Positions 19,862-28,560 of a stretch of 64,000 nt of DNA are shown here, piece by piece. The translations under genes were made by a program, and so were the position numbers. Each line of letters begins with the position of its first letter. The stretch's first letter is position 1. The notes beneath the pieces were generated by a model. It did not search any database, was not told where the DNA came from, and worked only from the letters and a program-made list of their open reading frames with translations. Origin of the DNA: Oscillospiraceae bacterium (GTDB lineage: Bacteria > Bacillota > Clostridia > Oscillospirales > Acutalibacteraceae); assembly GCA_015066295.1 (NCBI GenBank), contig SVOR01000001.1, positions 62,001 through 126,000 of the forward strand, written 5' to 3'.

Positions 19862-22591
19862 ATGAAGCTAAACTGGGTGCAGGCGCACCATAATCTTAAC
19901 CAAGCAGAGAAAAAAATCGTAAAATCCTACGGTAAAAACCTAAAACTCACCGATGGTGTAACTATTGTTGAGCGCGATGGTATCAGCTGTTACCGCGCGA
20001 ATTTTGATTTATCGGATGAAATTTTAAATTCCGACGGAAATTTATTGCAGGTTGACTTTGGTTATCAGTATCACATTATTAAGATTGAGTTTTACATAAA
20101 CTATAAACTCGTCAGCAAAACCTACTCATCAGAGGAGTACGTTAGATTTTTAATTCCCAAAAAGGAGTTTAAATCGGGTGAAAATCACCTCTTTGTTGTT
20201 ATTACCGAGGGTGCCGAAATGGGTATTCGCGGTGTGCTTACAACCGACGACGCATACGTTTCGGAAATCGCTTCGTTGCCCGAAGAAATTGAAATTTCTG
20301 TGCCCAACGCGTTACCCAGCGTTACCGACGTTAAAAACAGTGACGATTTTGCCGAATTTAAGCTTTCAAACGGCACTACTGCACGTCTTAACTTTTTTGA
20401 GAATGGTGTTTTCCGTCTTAAATACCCTGCCGATGCAAAACAGCTTGCAGACGAATATTGCCTCCAAATGACCCTTAAATCAGATAAAACTGTTGTTATA
20501 GAACAAAACAGTGATTTTGTAAGCTACAAGGTAGGTAAAAACACACTTATCGTTTACCTTAACCCCTTTAAGATTGAGGTGCTTGATAAAGACGGCAAGC
20601 CGCTATTTGTTCAAAACGATGAGCCTATGGCTTGCGCTGAGCTTGGCGGTATTTCGGTAAAGCTCGAAAATGACGAGCATATTTTCGGCATTAACGAAAA
20701 CGGACATCCCCACCTTGACAAGCGTGGCACCATTGAGGATATTTGGGTGCGTCACGACTTTTGGCGTTGCGACGTTTATACACCCTTCTACATAAGCACC
20801 AAGGGTTATGGTCTATATCTTAACAGTGCATTCCACAGCATTTTTGATATGGGTTGTTCTATACCCGATGCCGCACTTCTTTATACCTATTCGAACATAA
20901 TCGACTTGTTCTTTATAGACGGTCCCGCACCGCAGGATATCGTTTCATCCTTTACGGGCATTATCGGTCGCTCCCCCATGCCTCCCAAGTGGGCATTCGG
21001 CTTCTGGCAGGCAGGCTTTAACATTTGTAAAAGTCGTGAAAATGCTACATACGCACTTAACAGATATAATGAAGAAAATATCCCTGTTGACGTTTTCTGC
21101 TTTGACCCCGCCTATGCCAAGAACCGTTCAGACCTGATTTGGTCTGACGAAACCTTCCCAAATCATAACGAATACCTAAAGCTAATAGACGACAATGATA
21201 TGCACCAAATCCTTTGGACTTGTCCCTTTGCAGTGCCCGATTCCGAAATTATAAACATCGGTAAGAAAAACGGTATGTTTATGGTTGATAAGGATGGTAA
21301 CTTCCTGCGCTCGCACAACTGGGTTGGTAAGGGAAGCGGTCTTTTAGACTTTGATTCCCCCACAACTAAGGAGTGGCTTAACAACGGTCTGTCGGGCTTC
21401 CTGAACGAAGGTGTTGCAGGCTTTAAGCTTGACGGCGGCGATACCTTTGAGGTGCCCGAGCGTATGTTTACTAATGCCGGTATCAGCGCTAAGGAAATGC
21501 ACAACGTTTACCCCATTATGCACGCTAAGGCAGTTCAAACCATTGCAAAGCAGACAAAGCCCGATGAACGCCCTGTTACCTGGCAACGTACAGGCTTTAC
21601 GGGTAGCGGACGTTATCCCATTACCTGGGGTGGCGACCAATTGGCAACCTTCGGCGGTATGCAGGTACTAATCAAGGGTGGTCAGGGTGCAGGTCTTTGC
21701 GGCGTTTCGTTCTGGTCGCAGGACGTTGGCGGCTTCGCATTCCAGCCCGAAACCGACGAAGAGCTTTTCATCCGTTCGTATCAATGGGGTGTTCTCTCAC
21801 CCCTTGCGCGTGCACACGGCAAAAAGACTGAGCCTTGGGCTTGGACCGACCGTGGTCTTAAAATCACAGGCGACTTCATTAAGCTTCGTTATAAATTATT
21901 ACCCTATATTTATAGCTGTGCCTACACTTCACATAAAACGGGTGTTCCGTTTATGTATCCGCTATTCTTCTTTGCACCGACCAACCAAAACACCTATAGT
22001 GCAGATTATCAGTACGGCTTTGGCCCCGCATTTATGATTGCACCTATTTATGAAAAGGCAGGCAATGAGGAAGGAACCGCAACACGTAAAATTTATTTGC
22101 CCGAAGGCGAGTGGATTGACTTTAATACAAAGGAAATCTATGAAGGCGGCAAGTATATCCCCTACACCGCAACAATTGACGTTTTACCGCTGTTTATCAA
22201 GAAGGGTGCTATTATCCCGCAGGTTAACGAGGTTGCACGCGTAGCAAAGCTTGACTTCTCACGCTTAACGGTTGAAATTTATCCCGACAGCAAGGAAACC
22301 TCTTTCGACTGGTACAATGATGAGGGTAACAACTTCGACTATCAGAAGGATATAAACAACATAATTTCCTTTAAAGCTGTAAACGACGGCGCAATTAAGA
22401 TTGATATAGCCGCTCAAAATGCCGCATATCAGCCCGATTACACAGGTGAGTTTACACTTAAAGTATTCTGTGATAAGCCGAATACCGTTACAGTAAACGG
22501 CAAAGCCGCAGAGTTTACCTACGACGGCAAGTTTGCAGAGGTTAAGGTTGATTTCAACATAAATGAGACCTTAAACATTGTTGTAGAATAA
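19862..22591 (+). CDS. Glycoside hydrolase family 31 (alpha-glucosidase/alpha-xylosidase family)
   Basis: PPKWAFGFWQAGF; AGFKLDGGDTFE (nucleophile motif); RYPITWGGDQ (acid/base region); SFWSQDVGGF. Confidence 0.92.
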   Translation: MKLNWVQAHHNLNQAEKKIVKSYGKNLKLTDGVTIVERDGISCYRANFDLSDEILNSDGNLLQVDFGYQYHIIKIEFYINYKLVSKTYSSEEYVRFLIPKKEFKSGENHLFVVITEGAEMGIRGVLTTDDAYVSEIASLPEEIEISVPNALPSVTDVKNSDDFAEFKLSNGTTARLNFFENGVFRLKYPADAKQLADEYCLQMTLKSDKTVVIEQNSDFVSYKVGKNTLIVYLNPFKIEVLDKDGKPLFVQNDEPMACAELGGISVKLENDEHIFGINENGHPHLDKRGTIEDIWVRHDFWRCDVYTPFYISTKGYGLYLNSAFHSIFDMGCSIPDAALLYTYSNIIDLFFIDGPAPQDIVSSFTGIIGRSPMPPKWAFGFWQAGFNICKSRENATYALNRYNEENIPVDVFCFDPAYAKNRSDLIWSDETFPNHNEYLKLIDDNDMHQILWTCPFAVPDSEIINIGKKNGMFMVDKDGNFLRSHNWVGKGSGLLDFDSPTTKEWLNNGLSGFLNEGVAGFKLDGGDTFEVPERMFTNAGISAKEMHNVYPIMHAKAVQTIAKQTKPDERPVTWQRTGFTGSGRYPITWGGDQLATFGGMQVLIKGGQGAGLCGVSFWSQDVGGFAFQPETDEELFIRSYQWGVLSPLARAHGKKTEPWAWTDRGLKITGDFIKLRYKLLPYIYSCAYTSHKTGVPFMYPLFFFAPTNQNTYSADYQYGFGPAFMIAPIYEKAGNEEGTATRKIYLPEGEWIDFNTKEIYEGGKYIPYTATIDVLPLFIKKGAIIPQVNEVARVAKLDFSRLTVEIYPDSKETSFDWYNDEGNNFDYQKDINNIISFKAVNDGAIKIDIAAQNAAYQPDYTGEFTLKVFCDKPNTVTVNGKAAEFTYDGKFAEVKVDFNINETLNIVVE

Positions 22592-22601
22592 TAATAAACA
22601 A

Positions 22602-22631
22602 AAAGAGCAGATTCTATTGAATCTGCTCTTT
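22602..22631. terminator. Bidirectional terminator
   Basis: AAAGAGCAGATTC-TATT-GAATCTGCTCTTT. Confidence 0.85.
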
Positions 22632-22633
22632 CT

Positions 22634-22855
22634 TTATCTTTCCGGATGTTTAAGTCCTTTTGGTAAACCAAGTATATAATCGGATGAAACGCCGTAAAAT
22701 TTGCATAATTCAAAAAGCAAATCTATCGGTAATTTTCTTCTGCCCGTTTCATATAAACTGTATTGTTGTTTTGTTATATCAAGCATTTTTGCAACGGTTT
22801 CTTGTTTTAAATCTTTATCTATTCTTAAATTCTTTAATCTTTGTGTATAGTGCAT
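22634..22855 (-). CDS. XRE-family HTH regulator
   Basis: MHYTQRLKNLRIDKDLKQETVAKMLDITKQQYSLYETGRRKLPIDLLFELCKFYGVSSDYILGLP. Confidence 0.9.
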   Translation of the reverse strand: MHYTQRLKNLRIDKDLKQETVAKMLDITKQQYSLYETGRRKLPIDLLFELCKFYGVSSDYILGLPKGLKHPER

Positions 22856-22892
22856 ATTGGGCACGCCCCTTTCTATACACATTATATCAAAT

Positions 22893-22929
22893 CATTCAAA
22901 TAAATGCTTGACAGTCATTCAAACGAGTG
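22893..22929. promoter_or_regulatory. Two dyad operator-like repeats in the XRE/79-aa divergent promoter
   Basis: CATTCAAATAAATG (22893-22906) and CATTCAAACGAGTG (22916-22929), 23 bp apart, overlapping both promoters. Confidence 0.6.
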
Positions 22930-22936
22930 ATATTAT
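22908..22936 (+). promoter_or_regulatory. Promoter for the 79-aa ORF
   Basis: TTGACA-N17-TATTAT. Confidence 0.75.
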
Positions 22937-22969
22937 GTAGTTACACAAAATATTTAAAGGGGACTTATT

Positions 22970-23209
22970 ATGTTTAAAATATCAATAGACACCATAGACA
23001 AACTGCAATATTTATCGCAAAATATTTCGGCTATTACCTATATGCGACAGTTAGTGAACGCCGATAAATACGACAATCTTACAAAACAATATGACCTTGA
23101 TTACGTACGCGATTTCGCGATGTATATATTACACGAGCAAGAGTTTGACCTTACAAAGCAGCTTTATGAACTTGTAACCGATGATAATTTTGCAACACCT
23201 ATAATATAA
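22970..23209 (+). CDS. Hypothetical small protein (79 aa)
   Basis: RBS (aaaggggac), promoter, start to stop; no family recognised. Confidence 0.65.
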   Translation: MFKISIDTIDKLQYLSQNISAITYMRQLVNADKYDNLTKQYDLDYVRDFAMYILHEQEFDLTKQLYELVTDDNFATPII

Positions 23210-24254
23210 TTAAGTCTTTAGAACTCTTTGTAATATCAATATTGCCGTCATCGGTTATTATTATCATATCCTCAATTCTGACGCCGAATTTATTTTCGAT
23301 ATAAATGCCGGGTTCGACCGTCAGCACCATACCGGGACAAAGTATCGTATTATCCCTTGTGTTAAAGGACGGCGACTCGTGTATATCAATTCCCACACTG
23401 TGACCAAGGCCATGGCCAAAGCAGCCGCTATAATCCTTTTCGATAATATCACGTGCAATTTTATCAATATCGACACACTTTTTACCCGCACATGCCGCCT
23501 TAATTGCCGATTCTTGCGCCGCTAATACAGTGTTGTAGACTTTTTTCTGCTCGTCAGTAACGCTTCCAACCGCCACCGTTCGCGTCATATCACTGCGGTA
23601 GCCGTTTATGACGGCGCCAAAGTCCATTGTAATAAAATCGCCTTTTTCTATTTTTTTATCGGTTGGCACGCCGTGGGGCAGTGACGAGTTTTTACCCGAC
23701 ACCACAATAAAATCAAACGACACACCCTCGCTACCGTTTTTACGCATAAAAAATTCCATATCGAGCATAATTTCCTTTTCCGTTCTGCCCGTCTCTATCC
23801 TCGGCAAAATGTAGGAAAAGGTTTCGTCAGTGAGCCTTTGTGCCGCTTTTATATTCTCAATTTCGGCTTCACTTTTAATGCTTCGCATATGTGAGATGGT
23901 TTCACTAAGGGTTTTATCCCTTAAAACCTCTACCCCGAGCTTTTCTTCAAAAAGTGTAGCATTATCGACACTCATACTATCGGTCTCAACAAACAGCTTA
24001 TCCGCCTGACCAATTATTTCCTTTATCTGCTCAAAGGTGTTTTTAAGCAGTACAACCTCGAGTGCGGTAACTGTATTTTTAGCCTTTTCAAAATAACGAA
24101 AATCGATAAGCAGCACCGCTTTTTGCCTTGTTATAACAATATAGCCTGCGCTCGATTTCATACCCGACAAATAAAAGCGGTTGGAGTCTGAATTTATTAG
24201 TGCGGCGGTAGCGTCAGATAAAATATTTTTAATGCTTTCTATTCTTTTTTTCAT
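23199..24254 (-). CDS. M24 family Xaa-Pro aminopeptidase/dipeptidase
   Basis: FITMDFGAVINGYRSDMTRT; GHGLGHSVGIDIHESP; VLTVEPGIYIE metal-ligand motifs. Confidence 0.93.
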   Translation of the reverse strand: MKKRIESIKNILSDATAALINSDSNRFYLSGMKSSAGYIVITRQKAVLLIDFRYFEKAKNTVTALEVVLLKNTFEQIKEIIGQADKLFVETDSMSVDNATLFEEKLGVEVLRDKTLSETISHMRSIKSEAEIENIKAAQRLTDETFSYILPRIETGRTEKEIMLDMEFFMRKNGSEGVSFDFIVVSGKNSSLPHGVPTDKKIEKGDFITMDFGAVINGYRSDMTRTVAVGSVTDEQKKVYNTVLAAQESAIKAACAGKKCVDIDKIARDIIEKDYSGCFGHGLGHSVGIDIHESPSFNTRDNTILCPGMVLTVEPGIYIENKFGVRIEDMIIITDDGNIDITKSSKDLIIL

Positions 24255-24288
24255 AATTAAACCGACCTGCCTTGCATATTATATATGT

Positions 24289-25233
24289 ATGAGAATAATT
24301 GATTTACATTGTGATACCTTAATGCTTTTAGTGGAGGATAAAAGATATCCTCTGCACGAAAATTTTGGTCATATTGATTTAAAACGACTCGCAAAGGTCG
24401 GCGTTGCCGCCCAGTGCTTTGCGATTTTTTTGCCGCAGGATGATAATGTCACCGATACGTCACGCAAAAATTTTAAACTGCTTAAAAAAGAGTATCGGCT
24501 TTTTAAAAAGCAGATGCAAACCTATTCGGGACTTATAAGCCAAGCAGTAACGGCTAAAGAAATAACCGATAATATTAAAGAAAACAAAATCTCCGCCATA
24601 CTGACAGTAGAAAACGGAGATTTTATAGGTAAAGATTTGTCGCGCTTATCACGACTCTCAAATATGGGTGTTAGGATGATGGGGCTTGTGTGGAATTTTG
24701 AAAACAGCCTCGCCTATCCAAACGCGATAGACGACACCCACAATCTACACCTGAAACCACTCGGCTTAAAGGCGGTGGAAAAATTAAATGAAATGGGCAT
24801 TATTATTGATGTATCGCACCTAAATTATGGCGGTTTTTGGGACGTTGCGCGACTATCAAAAAAGCCGTTTGTTGCAAGTCACTCCTGCTGTGATGCGCTT
24901 TTCCACCATCCGCGAAATTTAGATGACGAGCAACTAAAAGCTATAGCCATGAGTGGCGGCACTGTGGGTATTAACTTTTTTACCGATTTTATAAAGCCGT
25001 CGCCATCGGCTACCTTTACTGCCGACGTTATCGCCCAAGCTAAACACATAAAAAAGATTGCGGGCATTGAAGCGGTATCCTTCGGCTCGGATTTTGATGG
25101 GATGGACTCGCTTATGGAATTTCGCGACTGCTCGGGCTTCCCCCTTATAGTCGAGGAATTATTAAAGGAATTCACGTTCGATGAATGTGAGAAAATATGC
25201 TATAAAAACGCGTTAAGGGTTTTGGAAGATTAG
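24289..25233 (+). CDS. Membrane dipeptidase family (M19)
   Basis: IDLHCDTL, LTVENGDF, IIIDVSHLNYGGFWDV, VASHSCCDAL, VSFGSDFDG. Confidence 0.92.
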   Translation: MRIIDLHCDTLMLLVEDKRYPLHENFGHIDLKRLAKVGVAAQCFAIFLPQDDNVTDTSRKNFKLLKKEYRLFKKQMQTYSGLISQAVTAKEITDNIKENKISAILTVENGDFIGKDLSRLSRLSNMGVRMMGLVWNFENSLAYPNAIDDTHNLHLKPLGLKAVEKLNEMGIIIDVSHLNYGGFWDVARLSKKPFVASHSCCDALFHHPRNLDDEQLKAIAMSGGTVGINFFTDFIKPSPSATFTADVIAQAKHIKKIAGIEAVSFGSDFDGMDSLMEFRDCSGFPLIVEELLKEFTFDECEKICYKNALRVLED

Positions 25234-26120
25234 TTCTCAAGACCCTTATATTCTATATATTCCTCGAGGCACATGCCGAGTTCGTGCATCTCGGTTGCGG
25301 CATCGCGACCAACAAAACGGAAATGCCACGGCTCGTAAATAATATTAGTTATATCCTGCTTATCCTCGGGATAGCGCAGAATAAAGCCGAAGCGGTAGCA
25401 GTTTTCGGCAAGCCACTTTGCCTCGGGCTTTTGTGCGAAATACTGCTCTGCCGACGGGATATTGTGCATATCACAGCAAAGACCCGACTGATGCTCGCTC
25501 GTACCCGGCTTTGTGGAATAGGTAAGCACGTGCTTTTCGCATTCCTCTTTTGTGGCGTATTTGCCCGTTGCCCAGTCTCTATTAAAATACTGTGTGAAAA
25601 GCTGATTTTGATAAGAATATGAACGATAGGCACTCGTAACCGTAACGTTGGTAACCTTGCCCGTCTTTTTACCCTCGGCTAAAAACGCCTGCAGGGCCTT
25701 GGCGGCGGCAAGACGCATTTTTTGTGTTGCGCGTCCGTCCTTACGGGTGTGACCGCAGTCGGTTAAATCCTCGGGTTCATAATCGGACGAAAGCGTATGT
25801 GTGGGGTTCACCAAAAATACATATTCGTACTTGTCCTCAGGCTCGATATACTGTAAATACGGCTCGATATCGATAGCGTACTCCTTACCGACACGCTCTT
25901 CATAGGTAGGCTCGGGCGGTGGCGGCAATTCAGAGGATGAAGCATCACTCGAACTTGCCTCACTTGATGATGGATTTTTACCGTTATCGTCGCCGCTTTT
26001 AGCGCATTTTGCGACTAAAAATATAATGCCGCCAATTAGCGCCACAATAATTAACATGCTTAAAATAAAACGGGGCCAAATAATTTTAACTTTTTTCTTT
26101 TTATAGGTATGTCTTGACAT
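25230..26120 (-). CDS. D-alanyl-D-alanine carboxypeptidase, VanY-like (M15)
   Basis: N-terminal TM; VTSAYRSYSYQNQLF; KPGTSEHQSGLCCDM; YEPWHFRFVG. Confidence 0.92.
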   Translation of the reverse strand: MSRHTYKKKKVKIIWPRFILSMLIIVALIGGIIFLVAKCAKSGDDNGKNPSSSEASSSDASSSELPPPPEPTYEERVGKEYAIDIEPYLQYIEPEDKYEYVFLVNPTHTLSSDYEPEDLTDCGHTRKDGRATQKMRLAAAKALQAFLAEGKKTGKVTNVTVTSAYRSYSYQNQLFTQYFNRDWATGKYATKEECEKHVLTYSTKPGTSEHQSGLCCDMHNIPSAEQYFAQKPEAKWLAENCYRFGFILRYPEDKQDITNIIYEPWHFRFVGRDAATEMHELGMCLEEYIEYKGLEN

Positions 26121-26229
26121 TTTAATCACCACTAACATTATAAAAAATTTTGAGCAAAAAATCAATCTTAACTGTACTTTTTTTAAAATTTATGGCATAA
26201 TTAAGGTATATTATTTTAGGAGTTTTAAA

Positions 26230-28347
26230 ATGGATTATGCAAAAATTTTAGCCGAGCAGTTTGGCACCAAGGAAGTTTACGTTAAAAATATAATTGATTT
26301 GCTTGACGAGGGCAACACCATACCCTTTATTGCCCGTTATCGTAAAGAGATGCACGGTACTATGGACGACCAGTTAATTCGTGAAATTTCCGACCGACTT
26401 ACATATTTAAGAAATCTTGATGAGCGCCGCGAGGAAATCAGAAATCTTATTACCGAGCAGGGCAATATGACCGATGAGATAAGCGCAGCTCTCGACAAAG
26501 CATCCATCCTTTCGGAAATCGAGGATATCTACCGCCCGTTTAGACCCAAGCGCAAAACGAGGGCATCGGTGGCAAAGGAAAAGGGACTTGAACCTTTGGC
26601 AAATGAAATACTTGAAAACCAAAGCACAAAAGAAATTCCGCTTTTGCTTGCCGAAAAATATATCGATGCCGAAAAGGGCGTTGAAACGGCCGAGGATGCG
26701 CTGGCGGGTGCGCTTGACATTATTGCCGAGAACGTATCGGATAATCCCGACGTCAGAAAGCGTGTGCGAAATATAATTCGCCTTAACGGACTTTTATATT
26801 CACGTGCCAACAAGGAAAATCAAGAATCAAACGTATATGAAATGTATTATGAGTTTTCGCAGGCTATAACCAAGGTTGCCGACCACCGTGTGCTTGCCAT
26901 TAACCGCGGCGAAAAAGAGGAATTCTTAAAGGCGGGTATCGAGCAGGATGCCGAGAAGCCGCTCGGTGTTATCTATTCAATATTTGTTACGGGTAACTCA
27001 CCCTGTGGAGATGCGGTAAAAAGCGCTTGCGACGATGCATACAGCCGACTTATATTCCCCTCGGTTGAGCGAGAAATTCGAAACGAGCTTACCGATAAGG
27101 CCAACGAATCGGCAATTAAGGTTTTTGGTATGAATTTAAAGCAGTTGCTTATGCAGCCGCCCGTTAAGGACAAAACTGTTATCGGTCTTGACCCCGGTTA
27201 CCGTACGGGCTGTAAGGTCGCCGTCGTTGATAAAACGGGCAAGGTGCTTGATACCGCCGTTATATACCCGACCCATTCGGAAGCACAGATAGAAAAATCA
27301 AAGACTGTTTTAAAATCCCTTATTGAAAAACACAACGTAGATTTAGTTGCTATCGGCAACGGTACCGCATCAAAGGAAACCGAAATGTTTACGGTCGACG
27401 TTTTGTCAACCCTATCACGCAAGCTCGCATATATGGTTGTAAGCGAGGCGGGTGCGTCCGTATACTCGGCATCAAAACTGGCCGCCGAAGAAATGCCCGA
27501 CTTTGACCTTACCTTGCGTAGTGCAGTTTCTATTGCCCGTAGACTTCAAGACCCGTTGGCAGAGCTTGTTAAAATTGAGCCTAAGGCAATCGGCGTTGGT
27601 CAGTATCAGCATGATATGCCCCAAAAACGTCTTGGCGAAGCACTTGACGGCGTTGTTGAGGACTGCGTGAATCAGGTTGGTGCCGACCTTAATACCGCAT
27701 CGGCTTCCCTGCTTTCGCATATTTCGGGACTTAGCAGTGCGGTGTGCAAGAATATTGTTGCCTACCGCGAGGAAAACGGCTCCTTTAAAAGCCGTAGTGA
27801 ACTTAAAAAGGTTGCAAAATTAGGCCCCAAGGCTTACGAGCAGTCGGCAGGCTTTTTGCGTGTGCCAAATAGTAAAAATCCGCTTGACAACACCGGCGTA
27901 CACCCCGAGTCATACGATGCCGCCGAACAACTCATTAAATTGACCGACGGCAATATAAATAGTATAAATGATGAAAACATTGGTGCTCTTGCCCAAAAAA
28001 TCGGCGTTGGTGTTCCAACACTTAACGACATTGTTAAGGAATTGCAAAAACCGGGCAGAGATCCAAGAGACGAGTTGCCACCGCCACTACTTCGCACCGA
28101 CATTTTGGGTATGGAGGACCTAAAGGAAGGTATGACCCTTAAAGGTACCGTCAGAAACGTTATTGACTTTGGCGCATTTGTAGATATCGGCGTACATCAG
28201 GACGGGCTTGTTCACATTTCGCAAATTTGCAATAAGTTTATCCGCCATCCGTCAGAGGTGTTATCGGTTGGTGATATAGTAAACGTAAAAGTACTGTCGG
28301 TTGACCTTAATAAAAAAAGAATAAGCCTTACAATGAAGGATATTTAA
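26230..28347 (+). CDS. tex: Tex RNA-binding transcription accessory protein
   Basis: TIPFIARYRKE; VIGLDPGYRTGCKVAVVD; HhH; C-terminal S1 domain. Confidence 0.96.
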   Translation: MDYAKILAEQFGTKEVYVKNIIDLLDEGNTIPFIARYRKEMHGTMDDQLIREISDRLTYLRNLDERREEIRNLITEQGNMTDEISAALDKASILSEIEDIYRPFRPKRKTRASVAKEKGLEPLANEILENQSTKEIPLLLAEKYIDAEKGVETAEDALAGALDIIAENVSDNPDVRKRVRNIIRLNGLLYSRANKENQESNVYEMYYEFSQAITKVADHRVLAINRGEKEEFLKAGIEQDAEKPLGVIYSIFVTGNSPCGDAVKSACDDAYSRLIFPSVEREIRNELTDKANESAIKVFGMNLKQLLMQPPVKDKTVIGLDPGYRTGCKVAVVDKTGKVLDTAVIYPTHSEAQIEKSKTVLKSLIEKHNVDLVAIGNGTASKETEMFTVDVLSTLSRKLAYMVVSEAGASVYSASKLAAEEMPDFDLTLRSAVSIARRLQDPLAELVKIEPKAIGVGQYQHDMPQKRLGEALDGVVEDCVNQVGADLNTASASLLSHISGLSSAVCKNIVAYREENGSFKSRSELKKVAKLGPKAYEQSAGFLRVPNSKNPLDNTGVHPESYDAAEQLIKLTDGNINSINDENIGALAQKIGVGVPTLNDIVKELQKPGRDPRDELPPPLLRTDILGMEDLKEGMTLKGTVRNVIDFGAFVDIGVHQDGLVHISQICNKFIRHPSEVLSVGDIVNVKVLSVDLNKKRISLTMKDI

Positions 28348-28351
28348 ATAA

Positions 28352-28377
28352 AAAAGACGAGCCTGCGCTCGTCTTTT
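28352..28377 (+). terminator. Intrinsic terminator
   Basis: AAAAGACGAGC-CTGC-GCTCGTCTTTT. Confidence 0.85.
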
Positions 28378-28452
28378 TTGCAAAGAAAAATTGTCAAAAT
28401 CAGTATAATTATAATAAAAAAATCTCATTTTTGCCATATTTTTTCTTATTTA

Positions 28453-28467
28453 GCAACTAAAAGTTGC
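28453..28467. promoter_or_regulatory. Inverted repeat upstream of the HTH-phosphohexomutase promoter
   Basis: GCAACT-AAA-AGTTGC. Confidence 0.4.
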
Positions 28468-28486
28468 AAAAATTATCATTTTAGAC

Positions 28487-28515
28487 TTGAAAAATTTTTA
28501 ACTTTGGTTTATTAT
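28487..28515 (+). promoter_or_regulatory. Promoter of the HTH-phosphohexomutase gene
   Basis: TTGAAA-N17-TATTAT. Confidence 0.65.
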
Positions 28516-28517
28516 TG

Positions 28518-28536
28518 TAATGTTGAATAAACATTA
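28518..28536. promoter_or_regulatory. Inverted repeat at the predicted transcription start
   Basis: TAATGTT-GAATA-AACATTA just downstream of the -10. Confidence 0.45.
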
Positions 28537-28560
28537 TTTTTTAAAAAAGGAGTTATTTTT

